DNA of 64,000 bases, from positions 2,108,001 through 2,172,000 of the forward strand of contig NC_060019.1 of assembly GCF_021134715.1 (NCBI RefSeq), in the 5' to 3' direction. The position numbers and the translations under genes were made by a program. The stretch is from Daphnia pulex. Lineage: Eukaryota > Arthropoda > Branchiopoda > Diplostraca > Daphniidae. The notes beneath the pieces were generated by a model, which did no database searches, was not told where the DNA came from, and saw only the letters and a list, made by a program, of their open reading frames with translations. Every line of letters starts with the position of its first letter. The first letter of the stretch is position 1. Of this stretch, positions 1-12,850 are shown in pieces.

Positions 1-430
1 CCACCTGCCAACTAGCCCCTCTCTCCCTATTTATTCAGCAGAGTGGTTGGATTGCAGGAGTACTATAATGTTATCCCATGGGATAACCCGGGATAACCAT
101 GAAGAGATAAGATATTTCAGCGATCTAATCCGCTCTTGTCTAGTCAATTCAAAAGTTACCATCACCTTTATAATCGCATTTTTCATTAATGAATGGAATG
201 CACGATTTTATTCTTTTGATGGAAGGAAATTTTTTTACCCGTTTTTTTTTCATCGGTTCTATAAGTGCTATAATAGCGCCGCGTTTCCTTGTTTTGTTCT
301 TCCGTAAACGCTGAGACATCTCATTGCGGACTAATGGATAACGTCAAGTATGCCCGCTATCCATATGTTCCTTCCCCAATATTGATTGCGAGCCGGAAGG
401 GCGAAGCTAATTGCGAGCCCGAAGGGCGAA
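1..430. other. Left-edge non-coding stretch
   Basis: No supported gene. Positions 33-62 (a stretch ending ggttggattgcaggagta) recur almost unchanged at about 40,417-40,450, so it belongs to a dispersed repeat. Just before 430 the motif gcgagcccgaagggcgaagc appears twice; its reverse complement borders the repeat copy ending near 15,072, which marks it as the edge of that family. The 86-codon open frame here has no coding character. Confidence 0.5.
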
Positions 431-3400
431 GCTAATAATCGCATACGCAGAAAAATAAAAACCATGTCACTTTGTCTGTCTGTCTGTATGTAACGCTCCA
501 TAGCTCGGGTATTTCACGACAGATTTCAGACTTTTTGGTCTTAAAAATTACACAAAAAATATGCGGTGCGACCAGAAAAAAAATAATTTCATTTGCTTAA
601 TTAGTTCTCCCGTAATTAATGAAAAACTGATAAAATAATGGTTTTACGACTAGTGACATCTGGCGGTGGCGACTACAACTTGTTTACTTTAGGTCAAAAT
701 AAATCACCACCAGATGTCCATAGCATCGCCGTGATGACGCAATCTGTAATGTCCCAACCATGACGCAACAATCAGAATTGCATTTAAGTTTGCAGTTATT
801 AAACTAAAGAGTGGTTATTTTTAAATTTCAAAATCACTGAACTTTATGTGTAAAAATAGGAAAATATGAGATGAGCAAACTAAACGTAATTAACTTGCAA
901 GGATATTGAACTGTGACAGAAAAATCCCGTTTTAAGACAACAAAGTTTGTGAAGAAAAGTGTGAATAACAGATTCACAACAGATTTCGGACTTTTTGGTC
1001 TTAGAAATTACACAAAAAATATGCGGTGCTGCCAGAACAAAAATAATTTTATTAACTTTGATAATGGATCGAATTAGAAGACAAAAAATAGATTGTTGGT
1101 TATAGCGCTGGCATGATAATGAAGAGGGCCATGGTTCAAGTCTCATAATAGATTTACTTTTTTTAGAATAAAAATATTGTTTTGACCCATGCCCTTTGTT
1201 AACCATTACTCAGACAAATCAAAATTTCGCGATAGAAGTTTTTTCCAGAAAATTTCAGAGAAAAAACATAGAATTTACAGAAAAATTCTGAAAAATTAGG
1301 AAGGCATTAAGCAAAAAGTCCGACTTAATAATAGGCCCTGAATTTTTCATTTAAGACAGTTTTCAACTGGCTTACTTTATCCCTTCGTGGCGAGCTGATA
1401 AGCTTGCTTTTCTATCTTAATCGCATACGCAGAAAAAAAAGCCATGTCACTTTGTCTGTGTGTATGTAACGCTCCATAGCTCGTGTGTTTTACGACAGAT
1501 TTCGGACTTTTTGGTCTTAAAAAAAAAAAAAATGCGGTGTGACCAGAACAAAAATAATTCCATTTAGTTAATTAGTTTTCCCGTAATTAACGAAAAACTG
1601 TTAAAATAATTGTTTTACGACTAGTGGCATCTGGCGGTTGCGACTACAACTTTTTCATTCTAAGATTTTAAAAAATCACCATCAGATATCTATAGCATTG
1701 CCGTGATGACGCAATCTTTGATGTCCCAACCATGACGCAACAACCAGATTTGCATTTATGTTTTACAGTTATTTGACTAAAAGTTGGTTATTTTTAAATT
1801 CAATTATTGAACTTTGTGTGTAAAAATTGGAAAATGTGAGTTGAGCAAACTAAACGTAAATAACTTGCAAGGATATTGAACTGTGACAGAAAAATCCAAT
1901 TTTAAGACCAAAAAGTCTGTGAAGAAAAGTGTGAATTTTGAATAAGTCCGACTTAACAATAGGCCCTAAATTTGTCATTTAAGACAGTTTTCAACTGGCT
2001 TAGGACTATCCCTTCGCGGCGAGCTGATAAGCTTGCTTTTCTATCTTATGTAATTCACTTCCGTTCAACTTCGACATCTCTATTCAGCATTCACCTTCAT
2101 TATTTTTAGCTTTTGGCCCACTGATAATTCAGCTCTGATGTCTGGCATATCTCGATCACGCCAAAAACGATATTCCTATTTAAGTATTGTGCTGTACGAG
2201 TGACTAATAGTCATCCGGATCAGTCTCCATTCGAACTCGGCGTTACCCTCAAATGGGCAATGGATCTTTTTCTTTTATAGAGCGAGGTTCCGATAGGAAA
2301 TACTATAGATTTCCATAACCGACCCGAAATTGTAGTATGTAAAGCTTTATGAGATTGAAGTTAGGAGAGTCACGTATATCAACTAGCCAATTATGTCGTT
2401 AATTATGTTAATTTCATTACTTTGTAGTAACACTTTTTATTGGGCTTACACACGCTTACACACTAAATTACATGATTTGGGCGAACCGGTTTAGCGATTT
2501 TTTAAAATCATGTTCAGCACACAGACTTCAAGTCTTATAATGCTTGCATCAGCAGCTGGTTCAGTCCAACATACGGTCATGATTTGAGTCCTTTTGAAGA
2601 AATAACTTATAATGAAAAATCTAGTCTGTTGCAATAGTCAATTCGGTAACTGAAGCCCACCCAGAATTATAGTGTGTAAGTCTTGTGAGATTGAAGTGAG
2701 GAAGAGTCAGCACGCTTAACAAGTAAAGCTGTAAAAATCAAGTAAGTTCTTTCTTTTTTCTTGTTCTTTTTTACCTTACATGCAGTAGGCCCTACCTACT
2801 AAACTACATGATTAGGTGAACTGGTTTGGCGATTTTTTAATCATATTCATTTTTTTTCGTTGAATCATTTAATAGTTATGTGATGAAATACCAACATAAA
2901 AAAATGCCGAAAAACAAAAAATTTAGGGTTAAACGGAACAGAGCAAGGAGTAAAATGGAACATCGTTTTTCTCTGCAACGGCTTAATTATATTAATGGTG
3001 AAAAGGAAATTCATTTTCCTTTCAGAAGTGCTATATTTTTATTTATTTTATAGAGAAGAAGTGGAGATACTATCAAAACAGTTTTTTCGATCATTTTTAC
3101 TTTGTTTTTCTTTCCAGGGGGCGTTTTTCTGGAAATAACGTTGATCTGGCAATACCTGTTTTACCCCGTTTTCCATGTCCCGTTTAACCCGAACCCAAAC
3201 AACATGAAATAAACTACATTATAGCTTACTTAGGAACACATTTTTTTATAAAATATTAATATCATCTTAAAATAGACAAAAAACCCTATCAAACAGCTAT
3301 CTGGGTTTTATAAAAATATTGAAAAAGTATTACGGAAATGAAAAACTAAACGTAAAAAAAAAATTTCCGATTCCAATTTTGTTGTTTTTCCCATAAAACT

Positions 3401-4072
3401 CGACAAATGAATCATAATTTCAATAAAAAAAGTTGATAAGATAAATAAAACATCCTTTAACATAAGCTGTATACATTTCATAATTTTTAGACAAATAATG
3501 CATATAAAAATTGCCCTATACATTTTACATTTAGCACCATGTCCCACATAGCCCCGGTCTCCCCTACCATATACAGACTATTACATTATATGTCCTTTCT
3601 CGATTTTCGCTAAACCTTGGACTTATTATTAACATTTTTGGGTGTAAAACTGTAAAATTTTCAGTTTTAATGCACAGAACAGTATTTAAAAATCAATAAT
3701 ACTTAGTTGAACAACGAGTCACTACTCATAGATTTTTGGCCTTCTCCAGACATTTCACCCCGTTTTTCGATCTTAGCTTAATTAGCAGAGATATTCACGA
3801 TTGAAAATCTTAAAAAAATACGCTATTTCTAACGATTTTGATTTCCTCCGACTTCATCCTGCTAACAATCTAGCGGCCGATATTTAAAAGGCTTGGGAAA
3901 ATTCTTCAACTGGCTATTTCGAATTTAAATTGAAACAACTCTAAATTAAATTAAACAATTTTAAATTCTAAAATTCTTCTCTCGGCTAATTGAAATTCCG
4001 ACAATTCTGTTTTTATTTTAAAAGCTAAAATATTTGCTTATATCACAGACACACAAATATCTGTCATAAAAA
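431..4072 (+). repeat. 3.64-kb repeat unit, copy 1
   Basis: This block matches 4,316-7,955 base for base except for a handful of substitutions and homopolymer-length changes, at an offset of 3,885 bp. Its first kilobase (about 431-1,415) is a dispersed element: a second, shortened version follows at about 1,416-2,046, and an inverted version lies at 14,044-15,072. Open frames on the minus strand (880-1,206 and 3,308-3,547) occur identically in both copies but lack coding features. The stretch ends with the terminus-like sequence gccccggtctcccctacc near 3,551, shared with the MITE family at 8,150. Confidence 0.9.
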
Positions 4073-4315
4073 GGTTGGTCAACCGAATTAGTAGTCGTTG
4101 TAGTGGCCATGACTTTAGATTTGTGTGGCGAAGATGACTGGTTCAAGTCCGCCTCCCACCAACATCGTTTATCGTGAACATCGGCGTGAATGGGTTAGGG
4201 TATTTGTAGCCTAGGTTCGGTACTGACGAAATATTGTGATGAAAAAATTTTCAATAAAAAACACGACACTGTCGCACAACAATCAATTTCAATTGATAAT
4301 GGATGGGATTAAAAT
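4073..4315 (+). mobile_element. tRNA-derived SINE-like element, copy 1
   Basis: This spacer between the two 3.64-kb units recurs inverted at 14,385-14,668 and direct at 42,995-43,265. It contains a pol III B-box-like motif, ggttcaagtcc, at 4,140-4,150. A possible A-box (tagtggccatg) lies about 40 bp upstream, the spacing of tRNA-type promoters. It ends in a gataatgg...ttaaaatgc tail. Three dispersed copies plus internal promoter motifs support a SINE; the parent tRNA is not identified. Confidence 0.6.
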
Positions 4316-7300
4316 GCTAATAATCGCATACGCAGAAAAATAAAAACCATGTCACTTTGTCTGTCTGTCTGTATGTAACGCTCCATAGCTCGGGTATTTC
4401 ACGACAGATTTCAGACTTTTTGGTCTTAAAAATTACACAAAAAATATGCGGTGCGACCAGAAAAAAAATAATTTCATTTGCTTAATTAGTTCTCCCGTAA
4501 TTAATGAAAAACTGATAAAATAATGGTTTTACGACTAGTGACATCTGGCGGTGGCGACTACAACTTGTTTACTTTAGGTCAAAATAAATCACCACCAGAT
4601 GTTCATAGCATCGCCGTGATGACGCAATCTGTAATGTCCCAACCATGACGCAACAATCAGAATTGCATTTAAGTTTGCAGTTATTAAACTAAAGAGTGGT
4701 TATTTTTAAATTTCAAAATCACTGAACTTTATGTGTAAAAATAGGAAAATATGAGATGAGCAAACTAAACGTAATTAACTTGCAAGGATATTGAACTGTG
4801 ACAGAAAAATCCCGTTTTAAGACAACAAAGTTTGTGAAGAAAAGTGTGAATAACAGATTCACAACAGATTTCGGACTTTTTGGTCTTAGAAATTACACAA
4901 AAAATATGCGGTGCTGCCAGAACAAAAATAATTTTATTAACTTTGATAATGGATCGAATTAGAAGACAAAAAATAGATTGTTGGTTATAGCGCTGGCATG
5001 ATAATGAAGAGGGCCATGGTTCAAGTCTCATAATAGATTTACTTTTTTTAGAATAAAAATATTGTTTTGACCCATGCCCTTTGTTAACCATTACTCAGAC
5101 AAATCAAAATTTCGCGATAGAAGTTTTTTCCAGAAAATTTCAGAGAAAAAACATAGAATTTACAGAAAAATTCTGAAAAATTAGGAAGGCATTAAGCAAA
5201 AAGTCCGACTTAATAATAGGCCCTGAATTTTTCATTTAAGACAGTTTTCAACTGGCTTACTTTATCCCTTCGTGGCGAGCTGATAAGCTTGCTTTTCTAT
5301 CTTAATCGCATACGCAGAAAAAAAAGCCATGTCACTTTGTCTGTGTGTATGTAACGCTCCATAGCTCGTGTGTTTTACGACAGATTTCGGACTTTTTGGT
5401 CTTAAAAAAAAAAAAATGCGGTGTGACCAGAACAAAAATAATTCCATTTAGTTAATTAGTTTTCCCGTAATTAACGAAAAACTGTTAAAATAATTGTTTT
5501 ACGACTAGTGGCATCTGGCGGTTGCGACTACAACTTTTTCATTCTAAGATTTTAAAAAATCACCATCAGATATCTATAGCATTGCCGTGATGACGCAATC
5601 TTTGATGTCCCAACCATGACGCAACAACCAGATTTGCATTTATGTTTTACAGTTATTTGACTAAAAGATGGTTATTTTTAAATTCAATTATTGAACTTTG
5701 TGTGTAAAAATTGGAAAATGTGAGTTGAGCAAACTAAACGTAAATAACTTGCAAGGATATTGAACTGTGACAGAAAAATCCAATTTTAAGACCAAAAAGT
5801 CTGTGAAGAAAAGTGTGAATTTTGAATAAGTCCGACTTAACAATAGGCCCTAAATTTGTCATTTAAGACAGTTTTCAACTGGCTTAGGACTATCCCTTCG
5901 CGGCGAGCTGATAAGCTTGCTTTTCTATCTTATGTAATTCACTTCCGTTCAACTTCGACATCTCTATTCAGCATTCACCTTCATTATTTTTAGCTTTTGG
6001 CCCACTGATAATTCAGCTCTGATGTCTGGCATATCTCGATCACGCCAAAAACGATATTCCTATTTAAGTATTGTGCTGTACGAGTGACTAATAGTCATCC
6101 GGATCAGTCTCCATTCGAACTCGGCGTTACCCTCAAATGGGCAATGGATCTTTTTCTTTTATAGAGCGAGGTTCCGATAGGAAATACTATAGATTTCCAT
6201 AACCGACCCGAAATTGTAGTATGTAAAGCTTTATGAGATTGAAGTTAGGAGAGTCACGTATATCAACTAGCCAATTATGTCGTTAATTATGTTAATTTCA
6301 TTACTTTGTAGTAACACTTTTTATTGGGCTTACACACGCTTACACACTAAATTACATGATTTGGGCGAACCGGTTTAGCGATTTTTTAAAATCATGTTCA
6401 GCACACAGACTTCAAGTCTTATAATGCTTGCATCAGCAGCTGGTTCAGTCCAACATACGGTCATGATTTGAGTCCTTTTGAAGAAATAACTTATAATGAA
6501 AAATCTAGTCTGTTGCAATAGTCAATTCGGTAACTGAAGCCCACCCAGAATTATAGTGTGTAAGTCTTGTGAGATTGAAGTGAGGAAGAGTCAGCACGCT
6601 TAACAAGTAAAGCTGTAAAAATCAAGTAAGTTCTTTCTTTTTTCTTGTTCTTTTTTACCTCACATGCAGTAGGCCCTACCTACTAAACTACATGATTAGG
6701 TGAACTGGTTTGGCGATTTTTTAATCATATTCATTTTTTTTCGTTGAATCATTTAATAGTTATGTGATGAAATACCAACATAAAAAAATGCCGAAAAACA
6801 AAAAATTTAGGGTTAAACGGAACAGAGCAAGGAGTAAAATGGAACATCGTTTTTCTCTGCAACGGCTTAATTATATTAATGGTGAAAAGGAAATTCATTT
6901 TCCTTTCAGAAGTGCTATATTTTTATTTATTTTATAGAGAAGAAGTGGAGATACTATCAAAACAGTTTTTTCGATCATTTTTACTTTGTTTTTCTTTCCA
7001 GGGGGCGTTTTTCTGGAAATAACGTTGATCTGGCAATACCTGTTTTACCCCGTTTTCCATGTCCCGTTTAACCCGAACCCAAACAACATGAAATAAACTA
7101 CATTATAGCTTACTTAGGAACACATTTTTTTATAAAATATTAATATCATCTTAAAATAGACAAAAAACCCTATCAAACAGCTATCTGGGTTTTATAAAAA
7201 TATTGAAAAAGTATTACGGAAATGAAAAACTAAACGTAAAAAAAAAATTTCCGATTCCAATTTTGTTGTTTTTCCCATAAAACTCGACAAATGAATCATA

Positions 7301-7955
7301 ATTTCAATAAAAAAAGTTGATAAGATAAATAAAACATCCTTTAACATAAGCTGTATACATTTCATAATTTTTAGACAAATAATGCATATAAAAATTGCCC
7401 TATACATTTTACATTTAGCACCATGTCCCACATAGCCCCGGTCTCCCCTACCATATACAGACTATTACATTATATGTCCTTTCTCGATTTTCGCTAAACC
7501 TTGGACTTATTATTAACATTTTTGGGTGTAAAACTGTAAAATTTTCAGTTTTAATGCACAGAACAGTATTTAAAAATCAATAATACTTAGTTGAACAACG
7601 AGTCACTACTCATAGATTTTTGGCCTTCTCCAGACATTTCACCCCGTTTTTCGATCTTAGCTTAATTAGCAGAGATATTCACGATTGAAAATCTTAAAAA
7701 AATACGCTATTTCTAACGATTTTGATTTCCTCCGACTTCATCCTGCTAACAATCTAGCGGCCGATATTTAAAAGGCTTGGGAAAATTCTTCAACTGGCTA
7801 TTTCGAATTTAAATTGAAACAACTCTAAATTAAATTAAACAATTTTAAATTCTAAAATTCTTCTCTCGGCTAATTGAAATTCCGACAATTCTGTTTTTAT
7901 TTTAAAAGCTAAAATATTTGCTTATATCACAGACACACAAATATCTGTCATAAAA
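4316..7955 (+). repeat. 3.64-kb repeat unit, copy 2
   Basis: Near-identical direct copy of 431-4,072. Sampled differences include gatgttcatagc for gatgtccatagc, a T/C change near 6,660, and poly(A) lengths near 5,400. Such low divergence means a very recent tandem duplication, or a haplotype placed twice in the assembly. Its right boundary is at ctgtcataaaaa, after which the copies diverge. Confidence 0.9.
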
Positions 7956-8009
7956 ATTCTAATAAAACTGTAATATAATCCCTCTTCCTTGCCCTTGGAA
8001 AAAGGGTGA

Positions 8010-8150
8010 ATAAGCGAAGATGAGTTGAACGATGTGCAGAGTATGCTGTACGTCACAATGTATCCAGATGTATATGATTCACTCCTGTCAAAACAAGTTA
8101 CGCATTCAAAAGCTGTTAAATGGCTATGGAATAAACTGAGTCAGATATAG
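8010..8150 (+). other. Short coding-like frame, possible 3' exon
   Basis: An open frame of about 46 codons has protein-like composition (MYPDVYDS and KAVKWLWNKL can be read) and follows an AG at 8,013-8,014 that could be a splice acceptor. It ends with TAG at 8,148-8,150. That stop is made from the TA target plus the first G of the MITE beginning at 8,150; without the MITE the frame would still end, with TAA. No family is recognised and no upstream exon was found. The short motif atgtatccagatgt recurs near 15,095, so a relict duplicated exon is also possible. Confidence 0.3.
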
Positions 8151-8965
8151 GGGAGACTGGAGTATGCCGGGACACCGGGTCAAGAGGGACAGTGAGGGGA
8201 AAAATCGAAAATAAAAATTAATTTGAAATTTTTTTTAGTGTAACATGTAAAAACATGTTATCTAATCGGGGTTGAAGTTTGGTGAGATTTTGTCAATAAC
8301 TGTGGGAGTTATTGACAAAATAAAAAAAACGGCTTTTTGATGTAAAAATTTTTCGCCGCCATAAAAGGTATTACGGAAAAAATACAAAACAAATACATAA
8401 TATATTTATATGGGAAGAAACTTTGTTCATTTCTTTATCGTTTAAGAAAAAAATTGGAATTTTAGGCCCATTATTTTAGGAAATATGGACATTTAAAAAA
8501 AAAGAGAGATTACCGGGAATTTGGGACAGAAAATTTTACTGCAGTTGAGATAGGCAGGGAGCTCCGCCCTCAAATCGGGCGTAGCTAAGCTATTTTTTTT
8601 TCATAAAATGTAAATCTCAATTTACACGATAATTCATCAATTTTTTTTTACAAAAATTGATATAGGGAAACACGATTTCAATTTTTTATTTTTATTTTTA
8701 ACAAATTTTAAGGCTTATAAATGAAATGTCCCACCCCACCCACCCTAGTGTCCTCATTTACCCCCCAAAATAGGCACCCCCCACAAATTTTTGAAAACTT
8801 TAGCCGTTTCCTACCGGTAAACGGTTTACTCTAAAATTAAATAAAAAAATGGGGGGTACCTCTACATGTTAAATATATAAAAATGTAAAAAAAATGAAAT
8901 AGAGTGATTATATTGGGAGATATGGGGGGAAAACGAAAACTGTCTCGGATTACTCCAGTCTCCCC
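8150..8965 (+). mobile_element. TA-flanked MITE, copy 1
   Basis: The 816-bp element begins ggggagactggagta and ends with the inverted sequence tactccagtctcccc, flanked by TA on both sides. That fits the TA duplication of Tc1/mariner-type elements. It matches 22,486-23,352 in inverted orientation. Inside is a 15-bp perfect palindrome around ttgtcaataact (about 8,288-8,322). No transposase is encoded, so it is non-autonomous. Fragments of the same termini occur near 3,555, 13,554, 18,780 and 19,090. Confidence 0.75.
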
Positions 8966-9560
8966 TAAAGCAAATGTTTGTGACTGCTTTTTTCACTTTC
9001 ACGCACGCTCCCTTAATCGAAATTTGAAGTCAGAATAAGCCTTATATCAACATACGCATGTGTATTCAACTGCAAACGAATTTTTATTTTCACGCCCGCT
9101 TCTATGCGGCTGAACCACCAAATAAGAATGAAAATTACAACTCTAGGACACATTTTTTCGCTAAATCAAAATTTGAAGTCAGAACAAGCCTAATAGAAAA
9201 AGATAAGTTAGATTGAGTGACCCCTAACTAAGACAAAGGTTTGTCTGAAAATGTGGAGGATAGGTTGGCCTGCAGCCTCAAGGAAATAAAATACCAAATA
9301 CAACTAAATGCTATGCACATGTTTTCAATAGTCACACTGTGATGGAGCTGGGATCGGGTGCTTATAGGGCCATTTCCCTTAAGGGCCCGTTTTCGAATTT
9401 TCCAAATAAGTTATCCCACATAATTACTAGCTTAGCTGCGACTACCACGAACAAATAACAAAAAACAAACATTTATTTTTGTAGCTTCTCAAACAAATGC
9501 ATTTCTATGCACTTGCTTATGCAGTACCTACTTATACTGTGTTGGATTATTAACAAATAG
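8966..9560. other. Non-coding stretch
   Basis: AT-rich intergenic sequence. Two weakly similar segments (around 9,003 and 9,165) share an aatttgaagtcagaa motif and may be fragments of one repeat. No open frame with coding character was found. Confidence 0.4.
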
Positions 9561-10033
9561 TAATGTTCTGCACATTTTATCGGTGATCCCAGCCCAGCGA
9601 TCAATTAAGGGCAAAGTTTGAAATTGCTTTACATACACATTAAAATTAGTGAAATTTTGCTTATACTAATTTTAGAACGCTCTCATACTTTTCCCGCTCA
9701 ACAGTTTCGTGGAAAAAAGGGGGCGCGATCAAAAGCAAAGCTTTGAGCATGAGCTATGCTCGTCTCTGTTTACATGAGACACACATGTTCTAATTATCGC
9801 AATTAACCGATAAATCGATACGCAATAATAATAATTCAATGAACTATTGTTGCGAGCGCTATGAAAACGCATTCATACTTACGAAAAACACTGTCATTAC
9901 CGAAACCCTGCAATGCAGGAGTAAATAGACGAGCCCTTTAAATAGCTCGGTACAGAAACCAACAAATCAGTCTTTCTAGAGAATCAATTGGTATAGTACA
10001 ATAAGCATATCAATACTGCAACTATAATTTAAC
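9560..10033 (+). promoter_or_regulatory. Shared promoter of the small secreted-protein gene
   Basis: This upstream region is recognisable in inverted orientation at about 19,929-20,262 and again at about 12,300-12,600. Shared blocks include a cccagcgatcaattaaggg-like element near 9,592 and the ctttaaatagctc box near 9,940. The tttaaata core about 95 bp before the ATG is a plausible TATA-like element. Its conservation across three loci, one without a recognisable gene, marks it as the regulatory part of the duplicated unit. Confidence 0.55.
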
Positions 10034-10534
10034 ATGACTCCATTCCCAGCTATTATTTTGAGTTTGTTCATTTGCGTGTTATCACTTTATTTAACTACTG
10101 GCTTTCCCGTTGACGATCTACTGGAACAGCAAAGACATGAAAATGTAAGTAAAGTAATCAAGTGTTCAATGGTTTATTTCTTACTATAAAATAGCCAAAA
10201 TTGACACCGGGTTTTATAAATAATTGTTTTATTTTGACCATAGATGGAACTTAGAGAACTTTTAGTATCTACAGAGAATCGGATAGAAGCGTTGCAGCAA
10301 AAAAATGCATGTCTACTTTAAATATTTATGTTCTTATGTATATCGGTTTGTTTTAATGCTGTTAATAATTTACAGGTTATTTTGAAAGACCTGGTTATCA
10401 AAAAGGAAATTGAAGTACTCAGACAGTTTGAAAGAGCATCAACTACACCGAGGCCCAGGTCTGATGCTTCTACTACCGTCAGGCTCCTTGGCGACGTAGT
10501 CCCTATGAGTCTTCCTGCGGTCAATCACGACTAA
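10034..10534 (+). CDS. Small secreted protein, three exons (paralogue 1)
   Basis: Exons 10,034-10,144, 10,244-10,306 and 10,376-10,534 join in phase 0 to encode 110 residues. The N-terminus is a signal peptide (hydrophobic residues about 5-22, ending TTGFP). The central part is rich in Leu, Glu and Gln (DDLLEQQ, LRELLVSTENR, EALQQKN) and could form a coiled coil. The C-terminus carries ATTVRLLGDV-type residues also present in the paralogue at 19,418-19,928. Exon lengths 111, 63 and 159 nearly match that gene (111, 63, 180), which confirms the model. The second intron begins GC rather than GT (10,307), where the paralogue has GT. No known family is recognised; it is probably an extracellular peptide. 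Confidence 0.75.
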
Positions 10535-12299
10535 AAAATCAAAAATATTATTTATATAGTAAATTTGGTGGAAATACAATCGAATCATAGATTCAGGACA
10601 TTTTGTTTTCAAATTTCTTTTTTTCTCAAAGGTTTGAAATTTTGTGTTGTAAGTGCACACAAACTGTTTTTCTTTGTCCAATAGTGTTTTTCCCTGTCGG
10701 GAGTTTCATATAGAAATTTTTTTTTTACACAGTCAACTCAAAGATCATGTGCAGTATACCCATTACCCCCTTAAACTATAGATGCCTTTTAGAAAAACCT
10801 TCGGGTTTAAGTTTGCAAATAAAAAATTAGTTACAGTTGTGCATCCATTTTAGCTTTAAAATGTTTGTTGTCATTGTTTGAGATTTTTTGTTTCGTCATT
10901 GTTTTTTGTAATGGATAGTAGGTAAGCTGCTACATGGAAATACTATGGTTTTAATCTCATGTATAACATCATCATCATAAATCGATTTTTTAAAAATATT
11001 TGTGTGTAGGAAAATTTCTGGAATTAGTGAAAGTTGAAAAATCGGTGATGTTAATTGTTCGCGACCAAAAGAAGATTGGGCAAAATATTTTTGGGTGGAA
11101 CAGAAAATAAAGCAAAAATCTAATTATATTGACAAATTATATTAGTTAAAAATTTATTTTTTCAATTACGAAAATTAATAATTCAAATTAGTATATTGAC
11201 ACATTTCAAAAATGTTCTGGCAGATATCCAGCATAACAGGTTTTCTCCGATCGAAAACAAAAAATTCAGGGTTGTAAAACCCCATTTTTAATATAGGGTG
11301 TGTGCAAATGAACGGGAGTGCCTGAAAAAAAGCGTTCAAAATTTTGATTATTACGTGGCTGACTAAGTCCAATGTCAAGCCCGACAGAACGGGGGTCGAG
11401 CGATGAAAACTGCGCGCACCAATGGGAGAAAGGTCAGTGAAGGGAGGTTTACCTGAGCCAAATAATACGAGAAGAAAGGTTTTGAAGTCTACCTAGGAAG
11501 CTAAATCTTAAGAGGCTAGAGGCCCTACAGGAACTTAAAACCTTCCATATATTTATAAGAATGAATATTACCCTGAGGGATAATTTTTAAATAATTTCCT
11601 TATTAAAAAACCTATAAATCATTGATTCGACATTATTGTATTTGGCAGTGATTTTCATTACTTAAGAAATGTTGCATTCTGAAACATATTTCGCCACTAA
11701 TAATAATTTATTAATTGTTCACTAGTCAAAATGATTACGTGTGTAAAATATAGTTTTTTTCAGATTGCGTTGTATTATTTTCCTAATCTACTTTTTTTCA
11801 TGTAATTTCGCAACGTTTTTCACATTAGGCACATCAAAGTAGATGTCACGTCTGTTGATCGAAGAAAATAAATTTCAACACATAACTCTGCTTTCTGCTA
11901 TAAGCCCATTACTGTCGTAAAATTTAACCATGAGTAACCAAAAATGAAAAAAAGCCGTGAAAGAAAGCGTCGATAAAGTTACCAAAATATCTCTTGGCTC
12001 AGGACGTGTTTGTCCAAGTAGCATAGAAAAAGAATCTAGAACAGTAACTTCATTGAGACAATCAACTTGAAACAGGTAAAGTAAGTGTTTTGACGATGAA
12101 GAATATTTACAAAAGTTAATCGAATAAACCTGTCCTTCCCAAATGTAGTATTTTGATGGGGATGAGTGCATTATGAGACTAGCTACCATTAAATGTGAAA
12201 TCTGCTTTATGTGACCGTGCGAACTCGGGGGTTGTACTTCTACGTGTTCACATTTCGTTAAATAGTAGTTGGGAACACTTGTACTGTTGGTGTTTAATT
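10535..12299. other. Non-coding stretch
   Basis: AT-rich spacer without a supported gene. On the minus strand it lies downstream of the orphan promoter copy at 12,300-12,850, so a third paralogue of the small secreted-protein gene might be expected here. None of its three exons is readable. A 104-codon minus-strand frame (11,875-12,189) shows no signal peptide or similarity to the paralogues. Confidence 0.4.
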
Positions 12300-12850
12300 A
12301 CTATACCGATTCATTCTCTAGAACGACTGATTTGTTGGTTTCTTTAGAGCTATTTAAAGGGCTTAAAGGGCTCTAGCTGCAAGTGGCTCAAAGCTGCAGT
12401 CTTTCGATAATTATCAGTCATTTCCTAAGTATTTCTGCTGAACTGCAACAATAGTTCATTGAATTATTATTATCATGCATCGATTTAACGATGATTTCCA
12501 ATAAGAAGAACATTTGTCGTGTTTGCGTAAAGCAATTGAAAATTCTTCCTAAATATTGATCATTGGGTTGGGGTCGCTGACACATGTTGCAACACAAAAA
12601 ATATGTTCATAATTTAATACAGTATAAGTAGGTGACGCATAAACAAGTGCATAGACACGCGTTAGTTTGAGTAACGGCGAAAAGAAATGTTTGTTTTGTG
12701 TCATTTGGTTGTGGCAGTTGCAGCTGAGCTAACAATAATACGAGAAAAATTATATGGCAAATTGGAACGCGGATCGATACTAATGAGAAAGGGCAATGTA
12801 CAACCAAATAATTAAATCGATAGTATCACAATAGAAAGGTTGAATGGGAC
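12300..12850 (-). promoter_or_regulatory. Orphan third copy of the secreted-protein promoter
   Basis: Read on the minus strand, this repeats the promoter segments of both small secreted-protein genes. It has the agccctttaaatagctc box (near 12,350), the aaccaacaaatcagtc block of the 10-kb gene, and the gaccccaacccaatgatcaat segment near 12,556. Homology to 20,000-20,460 runs to about 12,850. No coding exon follows on the minus strand, so the gene body seems to have been lost or replaced. Confidence 0.55.

Noticed and set aside
880-1206. 108-codon minus-strand frame, repeated at 4,765-5,091
   Set aside because: It lies wholly in the duplicated repeat; its identity in both copies reflects the recent duplication, and it has no domain, signal or codon character.
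3308-3547. 79-codon minus-strand frame, repeated at 7,192-7,431
   Set aside because: Same reason: carried along by the 3.64-kb repeat, with AT-rich low-complexity residues.
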